Positions 35,501-44,181 are shown, counted from the stretch's first letter. The stretch: 44,832 nt of DNA from an uncultured Clostridia bacterium (GCA_944375715.1 CALWAP010000013.1:1-44832), one strand, 5' to 3'. The notes: generated from the letters alone by a model not told the origin. Program-made: numbers and translations.

Positions 35501-38500
35501 TTCGGTGCAGTATAGCATAAGCTCCGATATATTTGTCGCTGACAGCGATGATCCTGCTTATTTCTATATTAAGGATGAAAACGGCGCTGGTGTCAGCGGT
35601 ATAGAACTTTCGGTTGTCGGAGGAGCTGTGATTGGCACAAGTGACGAGCAGGGCCGCGTGCCTTATAAAGCCGAACAGGCAGGTTCTGTTTCTGTCCAGG
35701 TTCCCGGTTCCTTTGCATTTACGGCCAATATATACAAGGCCGCAGGTGATATAAGCGGCGCGCCCGAGATGATCCTTCACTCGGCTGTGGGTGACCTCAA
35801 TACCCAAAGGACGGTCACATGGACAAGCAACCCGCTTTATGCTTCGGCCAATGCCGTAATGGAGCTTTCGCTGAGCGAGGATATGTCCGGTGCGGATACA
35901 TATACCGGCGGCAGCGAGCTTTTGGCCTTCAACTCTGACAAGGCGGCTGTCAGGGCCAATGCGGTTACGGCTTCCGAACTTATACCGGGCCAGACCTATT
36001 ACTATCGTGTCGGCGACGGCGAGCTTTGGTCCCAGATAGGCGGCTTTACGATGCCTGAAAGCGGATCGGCTCCCAAGAAAATACTTCTGATGGCCGATAT
36101 ACAGGATCCTGAAAATGAAACGGCCGATGCCATTCTCAGTTCGCTGGAAATGGGTGAATATGTCCTTCTGATCCAGACAGGCGATCTGGTGGATGACGGC
36201 GGTTCTTATGAAGACCGCAAGGCCGGGTACGAGCAGCTGGCAAAGGCCGGAGATATCAACAGGATTTATGCAGCCGGCAACCATGAGCTTTCCGGTGACG
36301 CGGGTCTTGTAAACAGCCATACCCTTTACCAGACGGGCAGCGACGGGTATTATACCGTAACGCTCGGCAATCTTTATATAGCCGTTATGGATTACGGCAC
36401 GGATTATGAAAACGCGCTGGAGAAGATAGCGGCAGATGCCAATGAAAGCGGCGCTGCGCACAAGATACTTGTCACACATCAGCCGGCTTACTATACAAAC
36501 AGCGCCGGCGGCAACTCCGATATGCATGCGATCATGCCCGAGTATGCTGAAAAGGGCGGGTTTGACATGGTCTTTTCGGGTCATGACCATTCCTATGCCC
36601 GTACAAAACCTTTGACCGGCGGGCAGGTCGATGAAGAAAACGGGGTTATCTATGTGATAAGCGGCTCGGTGGGAGAGAAGGGTTATCCCATTTCGCCCAA
36701 CCTGCCTTTTGAGGATCTTTTTGAGGTAGAAACCGACGAGTTTGATGCCGCATATTTGGAAATCACAGTCGGCGGTGACAGCATCAGTGTCGAGGCCAAA
36801 AACTTTATTAACGGTGAATCTTTTGTCATTGATACCTTCGGGGTTACATGCTCCCATAAGAATATGGAATATGACCTTGCAGAGGGCAAACTCAGGTGCA
36901 CCGACTGCGGCTCTTTTGTCGAGGGCAGCCACACGGGCTTCTACAATGTTTATGGCGACAGTCAGCATCAGGTTTACCTTTACCTGGGACAGTTGCAGAC
37001 AGGCTGGTTTGTTTATAACAGCGACTATCTGCATGCCGGGGATGACGGCATACTGCACGAGGTAGAGCAGTACAGCACCGTAACATGCACCGAGCACGGC
37101 TACCGCGGAGGCAAGTGCCTTACCTGCGGCAGCAGCTACCAGGGCGCACAGCTTAACCCCACGGGCCACACATGGGATGAGAATTATGTATGCTCGGTCT
37201 GTGGATTTGAGGGCATAGACATAGCTTCTTTGGAGATTACATTGAGCTCCGATACATGGTCCTGGAACGGTTCGGCCAGAAGGCCTGTTGTCACCGTAAA
37301 GGATGGCGACAAGGTCCTGACAAGGGCTGTCAGTATCGGTTCGGGCATAGGTGAGTACTACCTGACATATCCGGCCGAAGGAGAGGTAGGCACCGTTTAT
37401 CTGGAAATTAAAGGCATGCTGGACTATTACGGCGAGATAGTCGTGCCGTACAGCATTGTGCCGCCCAATGTAACGGGGCTTAAAGCCGAAAATGTAACAG
37501 AGGACGGCGTCACGCTGACCTGGGATGAATCCCACGGTGCAACATATTACAGAATTTCCCTTTATGACGAGGCAGACGATACCTTCTATTTCAGATGGAC
37601 TTCCGAAGAGCCGATGCTGGTCCTTGACGGCCTGAACGGCGGGGAAAGCTATACTTTCCGTGTAAGGGCGTATGCCGAGATAGACGGTGTCACTTATATG
37701 GCACGGGGAAGCTCGGATGAGCTGGAGATTACAATCCCTGTTACAGATCCCTGTGCAGAGGGTGAACATCAGTTTGACGAGGAGCAGATTCCTGCAAGCT
37801 GTGAAAACCCCGGAACACTCAAGCATACCTGTTCTGTCTGCGGTTACAGCTATACCGAAATAATTACCGACGCCATAGGGCATAAGGTTGTGACCATACC
37901 TGCGGTTGAGCCTACCTGTACCGAAGCCGGCAGCACCGAAGGCTCTTATTGCTCGGTTTGCCAGGAGGTCCTGGACCAGGTTGAAGAGATTGCGCCTTTG
38001 GGCCACAGTTTGACAGACTGCACATGGCAGGATGAGGAAAACCATACCGGCGTCTGCTCGCGCTGCCAGCAGCAGGTAATCGAAGCGCACACATGGGACG
38101 GCGGAGAGGTAGTCGAGCCCGCTACCACATCGAACGAGGGTACAATGCGTTATACATGCACCCTTTGCGGCGGCGAGAAGCTGGAAAGCATACCCAAGCT
38201 GCCCGAGCCCGATGACGATGATGACGATGAAGGCAGCGGCGGATCCGGTGGCGGAGGCAGCAGCAAGCCTTCGGTAAGCGGTGACAAGACTGAGGTCATC
38301 AAAAATCCCGATGGCTCTGTCACCACCATTGAGAAGGGCTCTGACGGTTCGGAAACGGCCGTTACCGAAGCTGCAGACGGATCTTCGTCGGTAGTGACCA
38401 CCGATAAAAACGGATTGATTACGGCCGAGGTTGAAATTTCCGAAAAGGCCGTTTCACAGGCCTCTGGCAAGGGCGAGAGCATACTTCTGCCGATGGCGGA

Positions 38501-39227
38501 GGTCAAAGCCTCTTCCGATTGGAATAAGGCCCCTGAAATTAAGGTAAGCCTGCCCGGAGATGAAAGCCTGCTTGTGGAAATACCCGTTTCGGGCGTGAGC
38601 TTCGGCACGGTGGCCATCTGCAACGGCGATGTCATAAGAAACTGCGTTGTTACCGAAAACGGTATTATGCTTGAGGTTTCTGACGGCGATACCATAAAAA
38701 TAGTGGATAACAGCAAGGATTTCAGCGATGTTTCTTCGTCCCATTGGGCTTCGGATTACATCGACTTTGCCGTAAGCCGCCAGCTGTTCAGCGGAATGAG
38801 CGAAAGCACGTTTGAGCCTGAAACAACCATGACCCGCGGCATGATACTGACGGTGCTTGCCCGATATGAGGGTATTGACACTTCGGTAAGCGAGGTTTGG
38901 TATGAGGATGGCCGTCAGTGGGCTGTTAAAAACGGTATTTCCGACGGCCTTAATATGGAAAGCGCCGTTACCAGAGAGCAGCTTGTGACCATGCTGTGGC
39001 GCTATGCCCAGGGCAAGGGAATTGATACCACCCAGGGCGGCATGGCCGTACGCGAGTTCAGCGACTATGAAAATATTTCCGAGTATGCCCGCGAGGCTAT
39101 GGCCTGGGCGGTCAATGCGGGAATAATAAACGGCGTCACGCCCGACACCCTGGAGCCTCAGGGACAGGCCACCAGGGCGCAGGTAGCCGCGATGCTCATG
39201 CGCTTTATAGAAAACGTGGTCAAATAA
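32523..39227 (+). CDS. Giant SLH-anchored protein with phosphodiester glycosidase (NAGPA) and calcineurin-like phosphoesterase domains
   Basis: 2234 residues. A signal peptide (about 1-30) precedes a NAGPA/phosphodiester-glycosidase domain (about 100-295; NADFYNMTTGEPTGALV, LLLDGSGSSSHASL). Ig-like and jelly-roll-type beta domains follow, including a cohesin-like segment near 860-990. A purple-acid-phosphatase-type Fn3 domain (about 1085-1180) leads into a metallophosphoesterase (about 1186-1400) with ADIQD, GDLVDDGG, GNHE and GHDHSYAR. Then come CxxCG-type modules with HTW motifs, an Fn3 domain (about 1647-1740), a Gly/Asp linker near 1900 and three C-terminal SLH domains (about 2066-2230). 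It is predicted to sit on the cell wall and trim phosphodiester-linked sugars. It lacks its own promoter. Confidence 0.88.
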   Translation: MIRTSFWKRSLSALVAVVMLMGYIPVSLAADALYGDRYLISETAYPLASGITEYVTTTNNLQGNEQVIDYFTEIDPNDSSAIIMACYADYDASKWKLQNVMDQAKAAQDNFDSRGLGYKIVGIVNADFYNMTTGEPTGALVMEGEVYHPANGRSYFAVLKDGSAVIRSGDQPLDDVETAVGGSNVLVRDGEIVVADDQTMRVSRSAIGIRADGTVVTMVSHGKNYPISMGYTVYGMAEMMKAKGCVDALLLDGSGSSSHASLRAGDSEVILRNSPSDGSARHVSSCLLLVTKAASDGIFARAEISPVNEVYTPGSEVSFSYIPVDSSNTPVDSSAVPALTWQLADGSSGSIDPQTGVYTADAAQTGEVTVQLVDSEGTVRGESTVLVQVPDSITFSSETASIGFGDTSDLGLTVQYQGRNVNYKDGDFEWDIQPTEYVHKVKASDGVYQTVTETDPGEMQYLNLGTVSDNMLTCLLEYTKGTDETERRASTATALVTVTSVHNPDVSGTVTVEAGKEPSVIMDFENVDNGDGTVTDAHDFWTIGEKDDDSGSYLVTSNYGKGGTVGAEIVSRADGYPVRSGSYSLKLDYTFNSTAYTEGVGGSEGACFGFRDKLEIEGNPTALGVWVYIPEGTPNYWLRMQYTDGSGRTTQLDFTKQYKDAMAQDGNVGGVAPYADNTWHYFEADLTGLEAPLSIPAGMIGRLMVVPTEGNYCGKYLIDGTEVPVAEREGSIYFDDIMFIYGSNPNDTNPPKVDSFTLNEENVSDGMVLTTNEINLYATYSDGNTVQDTGIDFDNVFFYVDGKLLENATVDQGAGYIRYDSLILADGYHTFKVLVTDNNGNESAEEYTVMVNGGMAPAVTVIGPESVTLGGKAEIQLVSGCADEIDTVELSLSINRAYRNLFTVTPGEGFELSGEAKYDPVHSAIDIKLVRSGVSTLSEGETVIATITFDIPTDLQAGIGFSYGVDTGIVTYSAQSQRTDNGVFGCLESREDVSVQYSISSDIFVADSDDPAYFYIKDENGAGVSGIELSVVGGAVIGTSDEQGRVPYKAEQAGSVSVQVPGSFAFTANIYKAAGDISGAPEMILHSAVGDLNTQRTVTWTSNPLYASANAVMELSLSEDMSGADTYTGGSELLAFNSDKAAVRANAVTASELIPGQTYYYRVGDGELWSQIGGFTMPESGSAPKKILLMADIQDPENETADAILSSLEMGEYVLLIQTGDLVDDGGSYEDRKAGYEQLAKAGDINRIYAAGNHELSGDAGLVNSHTLYQTGSDGYYTVTLGNLYIAVMDYGTDYENALEKIAADANESGAAHKILVTHQPAYYTNSAGGNSDMHAIMPEYAEKGGFDMVFSGHDHSYARTKPLTGGQVDEENGVIYVISGSVGEKGYPISPNLPFEDLFEVETDEFDAAYLEITVGGDSISVEAKNFINGESFVIDTFGVTCSHKNMEYDLAEGKLRCTDCGSFVEGSHTGFYNVYGDSQHQVYLYLGQLQTGWFVYNSDYLHAGDDGILHEVEQYSTVTCTEHGYRGGKCLTCGSSYQGAQLNPTGHTWDENYVCSVCGFEGIDIASLEITLSSDTWSWNGSARRPVVTVKDGDKVLTRAVSIGSGIGEYYLTYPAEGEVGTVYLEIKGMLDYYGEIVVPYSIVPPNVTGLKAENVTEDGVTLTWDESHGATYYRISLYDEADDTFYFRWTSEEPMLVLDGLNGGESYTFRVRAYAEIDGVTYMARGSSDELEITIPVTDPCAEGEHQFDEEQIPASCENPGTLKHTCSVCGYSYTEIITDAIGHKVVTIPAVEPTCTEAGSTEGSYCSVCQEVLDQVEEIAPLGHSLTDCTWQDEENHTGVCSRCQQQVIEAHTWDGGEVVEPATTSNEGTMRYTCTLCGGEKLESIPKLPEPDDDDDDEGSGGSGGGGSSKPSVSGDKTEVIKNPDGSVTTIEKGSDGSETAVTEAADGSSSVVTTDKNGLITAEVEISEKAVSQASGKGESILLPMAEVKASSDWNKAPEIKVSLPGDESLLVEIPVSGVSFGTVAICNGDVIRNCVVTENGIMLEVSDGDTIKIVDNSKDFSDVSSSHWASDYIDFAVSRQLFSGMSESTFEPETTMTRGMILTVLARYEGIDTSVSEVWYEDGRQWAVKNGISDGLNMESAVTREQLVTMLWRYAQGKGIDTTQGGMAVREFSDYENISEYAREAMAWAVNAGIINGVTPDTLEPQGQATRAQVAAMLMRFIENVVK

Positions 39228-39264
39228 CTGAATAAAAATCCGGCCCTGTAATTAACCGGATAAA

Positions 39265-39301
39265 AAAGCAAGCGGCGGGCATTGCCCGCCGCTTTGCTTT
39301 T
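39265..39301 (+). terminator. Terminator after the giant SLH gene
   Basis: AAAGCAAGCGGCGGGC pairs with GCCCGCCGCTT(T)GCTTT with one bulged T and an ATT loop; the following T-run is short. Confidence 0.75.
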
Positions 39302-39382
39302 GATAAAGCTTTTGAAAATCATGTTTTAAAAGATATTTCCAGGGCAGCTTATTTGAAAAATCACGGTTAAAAGCAGATATAA

Positions 39383-39412
39383 AAATCCCCCTGTATTAAA
39401 CAGGGGGATTTG
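39383..39412 (-). terminator. Terminator after the M28 lipoprotein gene
   Basis: AAATCCCCCTGT and ACAGGGGGATTT form a 12-bp stem; on the minus strand it is followed by TTTTTAT. It lies 22 bases after the M28 stop. Confidence 0.85.
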
Positions 39413-39433
39413 TGTTTGTAGCTATTTTTCTTA

Positions 39434-41563
39434 TCAGGCAGCCATCTTTTCCAAAAGGGCCGACAGTCCCTCGAGGGAATCGAGTTCGTGCTGGACCTGA
39501 TCTTCAAGCGCTGCAGTTTCGCTTTCGAGCGCCGACCTCAAGACCTCCAGCTCGGAGGAAAAATCGTCTCCCTCGCCCTTTTCCTGCAGGGAATTGATGA
39601 CATCAAAGAGGTCTACATGGCCCCAGACCCTGCCGGCGCCCCACATCAGCCTTTCATCGGGCTGATTGAGGACATAATCGGTAAAGTAATCATAGGTGTC
39701 GCGGCTCCAATCGTAGGCATACCAATTGTTATCCACCAGATAAAGGTATTCATTGAGGGGAGCCTCACAATCTCCGTTTTCAAGGGCCTCTATCGAAGCG
39801 GAGAGGGCCGAAACGTTATTGGCGCTGTGTTCGTGGGGGAATATGGGTGCGTCTTCCCATGTCAGGCGGACAAGGGTATCCTGGGCATACTTGAAGGCTT
39901 CAAGAACGGTGTCGTTAAGTTCCATGCTTTCTTTAAGCAGGGATTCCGCCTTTTCTGTATCGCCGCTGTCCAAAGCAGAGAGATAGTCTTTGTTGGCCTG
40001 CTGTACCTTTTCCCATGCGTCCTCAGACAGGGCAATGGCGTCATCCGCTGCTTTTGTCAGGCTTTCTGCCTGCTCAGCGGTCAAAACGCTTTCGTCAATA
40101 GTTTCCTTAAAGGCCTCGAGCCTTGTCTTGAAATCGAGGGGAGATACGGCGCAGCGGTCATATTCCAGCATCAGCATACCGTAAAGATTGTGGCGGAAGA
40201 GGAAGGCTTCCTCGCTGTAAGTATCTTCGTTATCGAACTGACTGTGGTAATGGGTCTGGGAGAAATCACCGCGAAGGGAGGTCACCGTGGCTGGTATGCC
40301 GGCTATTGACATGGAGAAGTCATCAGACCAAGTATATGTGGGGACTATGACCTCTATGCCGTCGGGGAATACCCCTTCTACCTCGGGCACTGTGCCCTTG
40401 AAATCCTCAAGGAAGGTCTTGAGTTCATATGAGGCGCGGATCTGATCGGCATCGCCTTCGTCAAGGGCGGGAAGCTCAAAGTTGATGTCGGCAATGACCT
40501 TGCCGGCCCATTCGGGATGGACACGGAACACCTGGTTGTAAGCGCCCGTCGACCAATCGTATCTAGTATTGACAACGCCCCATTCTTCAGCGGCCATGGC
40601 GCAGAAAACAAGGGTCTTTTCGGGCTGATAGCCGCTGTCTATGATACCCTTGGCAATTCCGAACATCAAGGCTATGGCGGCGTTATCATCCTGAAAGCCC
40701 GCGAAGTAGGAATCGTAGTGGGCGCTCATCAGGACCATGGAATCGCTGTCTTTGCCAGGGATGGTCCCGACTATATTATAAGAGGGAACATCGCGCTCAA
40801 CGCGGCTTTCGGCGTCAAAGGTCACCTTCATTTCGTTTACGCCCCGGCTTTGCATATCTGCGATTATGGCGTCGGCATCGACGCGGCTTATGGAAAAGGC
40901 GGGGGTGTCATCGGGCCCGCAGATATCCTGGGCATTGAGAGCCTCGTCGCTTACCTCGGCATATCCGCCGTCCTGGGCAGCCAAAACTGCGGCGGCGCCG
41001 TGAAGATGGGCTTCATAAGCGGGATAGTTTATCCACCAATTTTCGCTTTGGTTTATATCTATAAGTACAAGCTTGCCCTGCACATCCAAAGAAGCAAGGT
41101 CGTTTTCCGTGCCCTGGTTGGCATACACTAGGGTGTATTCCTTGGGCCCGCCGCTGGAGAAGTTGGCCTGATAGCCGCCCAGCTCGGCAGTGACCGGTTC
41201 TCCGTCAGACAAAGAATATGTAAGGCGGGCCTTTTCAAAAGTCCAGCCGTCAAGGATAAACTCGTCTTTGGTAACATCTGAAAGGCCGATGGCCTTCATT
41301 TCCTCGGCCAGCATATCGCCGGTATCAAGCTCGGCCTGGGAGCCGGCAGTGCGATAACCGAGAGCCTCGTTGGTACGGATCTGCTCCATCTTTTTGGCCA
41401 GATTGAAGGAGTAATCAACATCTACATTCTCGAGATAAGCCTTTTGGGCAGCTTCGAGCGTCAGGGTATTGCCGTTGTTTTTCTGGTCCTGCTGATTGCC
41501 GCACGCGGTTATAAACAGAAGGGGGATAAGGGTCAATGCGATGCATTGTCTGAACTTTTTCAT
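39434..41563 (-). CDS. M28-family zinc aminopeptidase, surface lipoprotein
   Basis: 709 residues. The lipoprotein signal has lipobox FITAC (Cys21). A protease-associated-like insert lies near 130-240. The M28 catalytic core (about 270-480) has the metal ligands in SAHYDSYFAGFQDDNAA and the active-site pair in AMAAEEWG. A helical C-terminal region (about 490-709) is rich in Glu/Ala/Leu and has no recognised domain. It would release N-terminal amino acids from peptides outside the membrane. The AAAGGATG site supports the start. A promoter with a palindrome at the start region lies directly upstream. Confidence 0.9.
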   Translation of the reverse strand: MKKFRQCIALTLIPLLFITACGNQQDQKNNGNTLTLEAAQKAYLENVDVDYSFNLAKKMEQIRTNEALGYRTAGSQAELDTGDMLAEEMKAIGLSDVTKDEFILDGWTFEKARLTYSLSDGEPVTAELGGYQANFSSGGPKEYTLVYANQGTENDLASLDVQGKLVLIDINQSENWWINYPAYEAHLHGAAAVLAAQDGGYAEVSDEALNAQDICGPDDTPAFSISRVDADAIIADMQSRGVNEMKVTFDAESRVERDVPSYNIVGTIPGKDSDSMVLMSAHYDSYFAGFQDDNAAIALMFGIAKGIIDSGYQPEKTLVFCAMAAEEWGVVNTRYDWSTGAYNQVFRVHPEWAGKVIADINFELPALDEGDADQIRASYELKTFLEDFKGTVPEVEGVFPDGIEVIVPTYTWSDDFSMSIAGIPATVTSLRGDFSQTHYHSQFDNEDTYSEEAFLFRHNLYGMLMLEYDRCAVSPLDFKTRLEAFKETIDESVLTAEQAESLTKAADDAIALSEDAWEKVQQANKDYLSALDSGDTEKAESLLKESMELNDTVLEAFKYAQDTLVRLTWEDAPIFPHEHSANNVSALSASIEALENGDCEAPLNEYLYLVDNNWYAYDWSRDTYDYFTDYVLNQPDERLMWGAGRVWGHVDLFDVINSLQEKGEGDDFSSELEVLRSALESETAALEDQVQHELDSLEGLSALLEKMAA

Positions 41564-41583
41564 TTATCAACATCCTTTGCATA

Positions 41584-41606
41584 ATATTGCGCCATAGACG
41601 CAATAT
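41584..41606. promoter_or_regulatory. Palindrome between promoter and start of the M28 gene
   Basis: ATATTGCG and CGCAATAT (8-bp perfect arms, 7-base spacer) occupy the stretch just after the -10 element and 20 bases before the start codon. It is placed as an operator or a 5'-leader hairpin. Confidence 0.5.
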
Positions 41607-41608
41607 GG

Positions 41609-41637
41609 AATATATCAAAACTGTAAATGAATTGCAA
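41609..41637 (-). promoter_or_regulatory. Promoter of the M28 gene
   Basis: TTGCAA (41637-41632) and TATATT (41614-41609) on the minus strand are 17 bases apart. Confidence 0.6.
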
Positions 41638-41658
41638 TATTTTTTTGAATAAAAAGCT

Positions 41659-41690
41659 AAAAAACGCCGCGGAAAAGCCGCAGCGTTTTT
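41659..41690 (-). terminator. Terminator after the M42 gene
   Basis: On the minus strand AAAAACGCTGCGG pairs with CCGCGGCGTTTTT around a CTTTT loop with one mismatch, and a T-run follows. It lies 20 bases after the M42 stop and separates it from the M28 promoter. Confidence 0.8.
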
Positions 41691-41709
41691 GACATGGCAG
41701 TGTGCAGAT

Positions 41710-42744
41710 TTAGATGTTTGATATGTAAGCCCTGACAAGGTTGAAGGTGTTGACAAGGCCGTCTATATGGGTCCTTTCATACCCGTGGGAAGCATATACG
41801 CCCGGCCCTATCAGTGCGTGGCGCACATCATAGCCAGCTTTAAGTGAGACCTCGACATCGGAACCGTAGAAATTGTATACATCGACGGCATAGTCTATGC
41901 CGTCGGCCATGGCGGCATTTACCAAATCTGTCGTCATGGCGTAATTGTAGGGGCCGCCCGAATCCTTGGCGCAGATAGACACCATTTTTTCGGTGCAGTC
42001 AAGGCCTTCGCCGACACATCCCATGTCGACTGCCAGGACATCGGTTATGCCCTCGGGAATGCCACAGGCGGCGCCGTGGCCGACTTCTTCATATACTGTA
42101 AACCCGATTACCACTCTCCTGGCAGGGGTGATGTTCTCATCTTTAAGGTATTTGGCATAAGCCAAAAGCACCGAAGCCGAGGCCTTGTCATCAAGGAAAC
42201 GGCTTTTTATATAGCCCTTTTCGGTGACCGTGAAGGCGGGATTGACGGCAACAAAATCTCCGTTGCGTATGCCCAGCTCCCTTACATCGCCATCGCTTTT
42301 TATAAATTCATCCAGGACGACTTCGAGGTTGGTTTCAAAACTCCTGGGGTTGTTGACTTCCGAGTTTACATGTGTGGAAGCATTGGGTACCTGTATAGTG
42401 CCGTCATAGCATCCGCCAGAGCGGGTGTATACCCTTACCGTTTCGGTCTCGACATTGTTGGGGTTGAGGCCGCCAATGCGGGAAAGCAGAAGCCTTCCTT
42501 CCGGAGTAATGGATCTTATGACGGCTCCAAGAGTATCGCAGTGGGCAAAGAGCATCAGACCATTGCCTTCGCCACCCAGCTCGGCGGTAACCCCGCCTTT
42601 GTGCAGCCTTTTGGGCTGGTATCCAAGACTCGTCAGTTCATTCATAAGATATGTCTGGACATTGTCGGTGTAGCCTGTGGGGCTGTCAATGGATATCAGC
42701 TTTTTAAGCTGCTCAAGCATGTAAGACTTATAAACTTCCTTCAT
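41710..42744 (-). CDS. M42-family metallo-aminopeptidase
   Basis: 344 residues. Di-metal ligands and catalytic residues are in FAHCDTLGA, RFLDDKASAS, YEEVGHG, AVDMGC and SHGYERTHIDG. This is the M42 glutamyl/deblocking aminopeptidase (often misnamed endoglucanase) family, forming large cytosolic tetrahedral assemblies that trim peptides. There is no signal peptide. GGAGAGG precedes the ATG. With the M28 lipoprotein next to it, peptide use outside and inside the cell is encoded together, though each gene has its own terminator. Confidence 0.93.
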   Translation of the reverse strand: MKEVYKSYMLEQLKKLISIDSPTGYTDNVQTYLMNELTSLGYQPKRLHKGGVTAELGGEGNGLMLFAHCDTLGAVIRSITPEGRLLLSRIGGLNPNNVETETVRVYTRSGGCYDGTIQVPNASTHVNSEVNNPRSFETNLEVVLDEFIKSDGDVRELGIRNGDFVAVNPAFTVTEKGYIKSRFLDDKASASVLLAYAKYLKDENITPARRVVIGFTVYEEVGHGAACGIPEGITDVLAVDMGCVGEGLDCTEKMVSICAKDSGGPYNYAMTTDLVNAAMADGIDYAVDVYNFYGSDVEVSLKAGYDVRHALIGPGVYASHGYERTHIDGLVNTFNLVRAYISNI

Positions 42745-42898
42745 TTGAGCCTCTCCTTACTGAAATATTATAATGATATATTCTCATAAAAAGCGGTAAA
42801 AGGCAACTAAAGATTGTTTTCCGCCTGAAAAACCTCTCGGAGCTTAAGAAGAGCTTTTTTTTCAATACGTGATACATAGGATCGCGCCTAATGTAAAG

Positions 42899-42980
42899 GA
42901 TGCCCGGAAAGCCTTGCGAGAGCAGGCTTGTCCGGGCATCGGATGTTTGAGAGTAGCGCCGCGCTTATTGTAAGCGGCGC
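42899..42980. other. Two strong hairpins without a T-run in the M42-kinase gap
   Basis: The first (42899-42940) pairs GATGCCCGG with CCGGGCATC, and AAGCCT with AGGCTT inside it. The second (42957-42980) pairs GCGCC..GCTTA with TAAGCGGCGC with a 2-base bulge. The rest of the 309-base gap shows no ORF. It coincides with the change from GC-balanced backbone to AT-rich accessory DNA. Confidence 0.5.
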
Positions 42981-43053
42981 GGAAAGATTAAAATTTTAGA
43001 TGATAAGCGGCCATTTATCTAATTTAAAACATCTACAGGGATATTTTGCTATC

Positions 43054-44181
43054 TTAAAATGGCAATTCGTCATCGGACACATCAACTTTAATCGTCGAAA
43101 GTCGGTTATAAATATTATCGAATAGGATTTTTTGTTTAGTAGGAGAAAGACTCGTTACAAGCCCATAGAAATCAATAACAGTTTGTACTTCTATATCTTT
43201 GCGAGTATTATAATTGTAGCCGCCAGATATAAAGCATCTGATAAGTTCACTATTGTCTTGTATATACTGCTCTAGCGATGAGTGTCGTATTAATTCGGCC
43301 AATTTTGCCATTGTCATGGCAATATCATTTATAGGAGTATATTTCTCCGTATAATAATTTATATGATTTCCCAAGGCATAGGCAAAATTTCGATATATTT
43401 CCTTTTCTTCATCTGAAAAATCAATTTCGCCCATAACACCCGCTGATATGTGCCCAATAATTTCTGAAAATGAGTTATACCTTTGTGTCGGGTTGACTTT
43501 TGTCATTTTTTCGAGTATGTGTTGAAAACGAAAATCCTCCATACACTCTTTAAGTAGATGCCGAAATAATGTTCCTACAAAGTAAATTTCAGTTTTTTCG
43601 TCGTATTCTTGATTCAACGCAACTTCATCAGGCATCTCTGTTGCTGGCCAGTTTAGGAGAATACTATTGTCATCTCTTTTTGTTCCATCAAGTTGTTTTC
43701 CAAAACCAAAATCGATTATTTTAACATTATTGTTTCTATCAATTAATATGTTTGCTGGGCGAATATCTCTATGCAAAATATGATGTTGCTCTAAATATTC
43801 AAAAGCTGCAATTACCTCACTAAATATGTCATTCCAGTCTTTGGAGTCCCATGGAGATGGATGATATTCATCAATGCTTTTGCCATCAACATATTCCATT
43901 TGGAGAAAACCTGTTTTTGCTTTTGGATAGAGGTAGTAATTATAGATCCGCACAATATTAGGGTGCGAAATATTAAACAGGATTTTAATTTCATCGACAA
44001 AGCGTTTATAGTGCTCGTCAATAAATCGGGCATCCTTAGGAACATATTTTTTTATAGCAAAAAGCATGTCAGTCGTTTCGTCCTTAAATAAATGGGTATC
44101 TCCTGTACCCCCTTTCCCTAATGGTCTAACATAAGTAAAGTTCTTTTTCGCATCAAAAGCAATTACATCCCCGATATTCAT
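43054..44181 (-). CDS. Ser/Thr protein kinase ending in an SSB-like tail (SDDELPF)
   Basis: 375 residues from ATG 44181, chosen because GAGGTG lies 7 bases upstream; the GTG at 44187 is the alternative. It is a Hanks-type kinase: glycine loop GKGGTG (22-27), Lys44 in AIKK, HRDIRPAN with Asp139 and Asn144, and DFG at 157-159. The APE and DxxxxG motifs are altered (MPDEV, EIYFVG). There is no membrane helix or PASTA domain, so it is cytosolic. A helical C-terminal region (about 250-365) of unknown family ends with VDVSDDELPF, matching the SSB acidic tip. The gene is AT-rich and isolated, suggesting transfer. Confidence 0.88.
   Translation of the reverse strand: MNIGDVIAFDAKKNFTYVRPLGKGGTGDTHLFKDETTDMLFAIKKYVPKDARFIDEHYKRFVDEIKILFNISHPNIVRIYNYYLYPKAKTGFLQMEYVDGKSIDEYHPSPWDSKDWNDIFSEVIAAFEYLEQHHILHRDIRPANILIDRNNNVKIIDFGFGKQLDGTKRDDNSILLNWPATEMPDEVALNQEYDEKTEIYFVGTLFRHLLKECMEDFRFQHILEKMTKVNPTQRYNSFSEIIGHISAGVMGEIDFSDEEKEIYRNFAYALGNHINYYTEKYTPINDIAMTMAKLAELIRHSSLEQYIQDNSELIRCFISGGYNYNTRKDIEVQTVIDFYGLVTSLSPTKQKILFDNIYNRLSTIKVDVSDDELPF

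Noticed and set aside
36078-36100. Missing DxH histidine (ADIQD) in the metallophosphoesterase as a sign of inactivity
   Set aside because: DxQ at this position is, from memory, found in a normal subfamily of surface metallophosphoesterases; the GDxxD, GNHE and GHDH motifs are intact.
35325-38090. A 921-residue open frame on the minus strand inside the giant SLH gene, with another of 526 residues at 33708-35288
   Set aside because: They are antisense to a gene with clear signal peptide, catalytic and SLH motifs; they show low-complexity, unfamily-like translations and no ribosome sites. Long antisense frames are expected from the GC-biased codon use.
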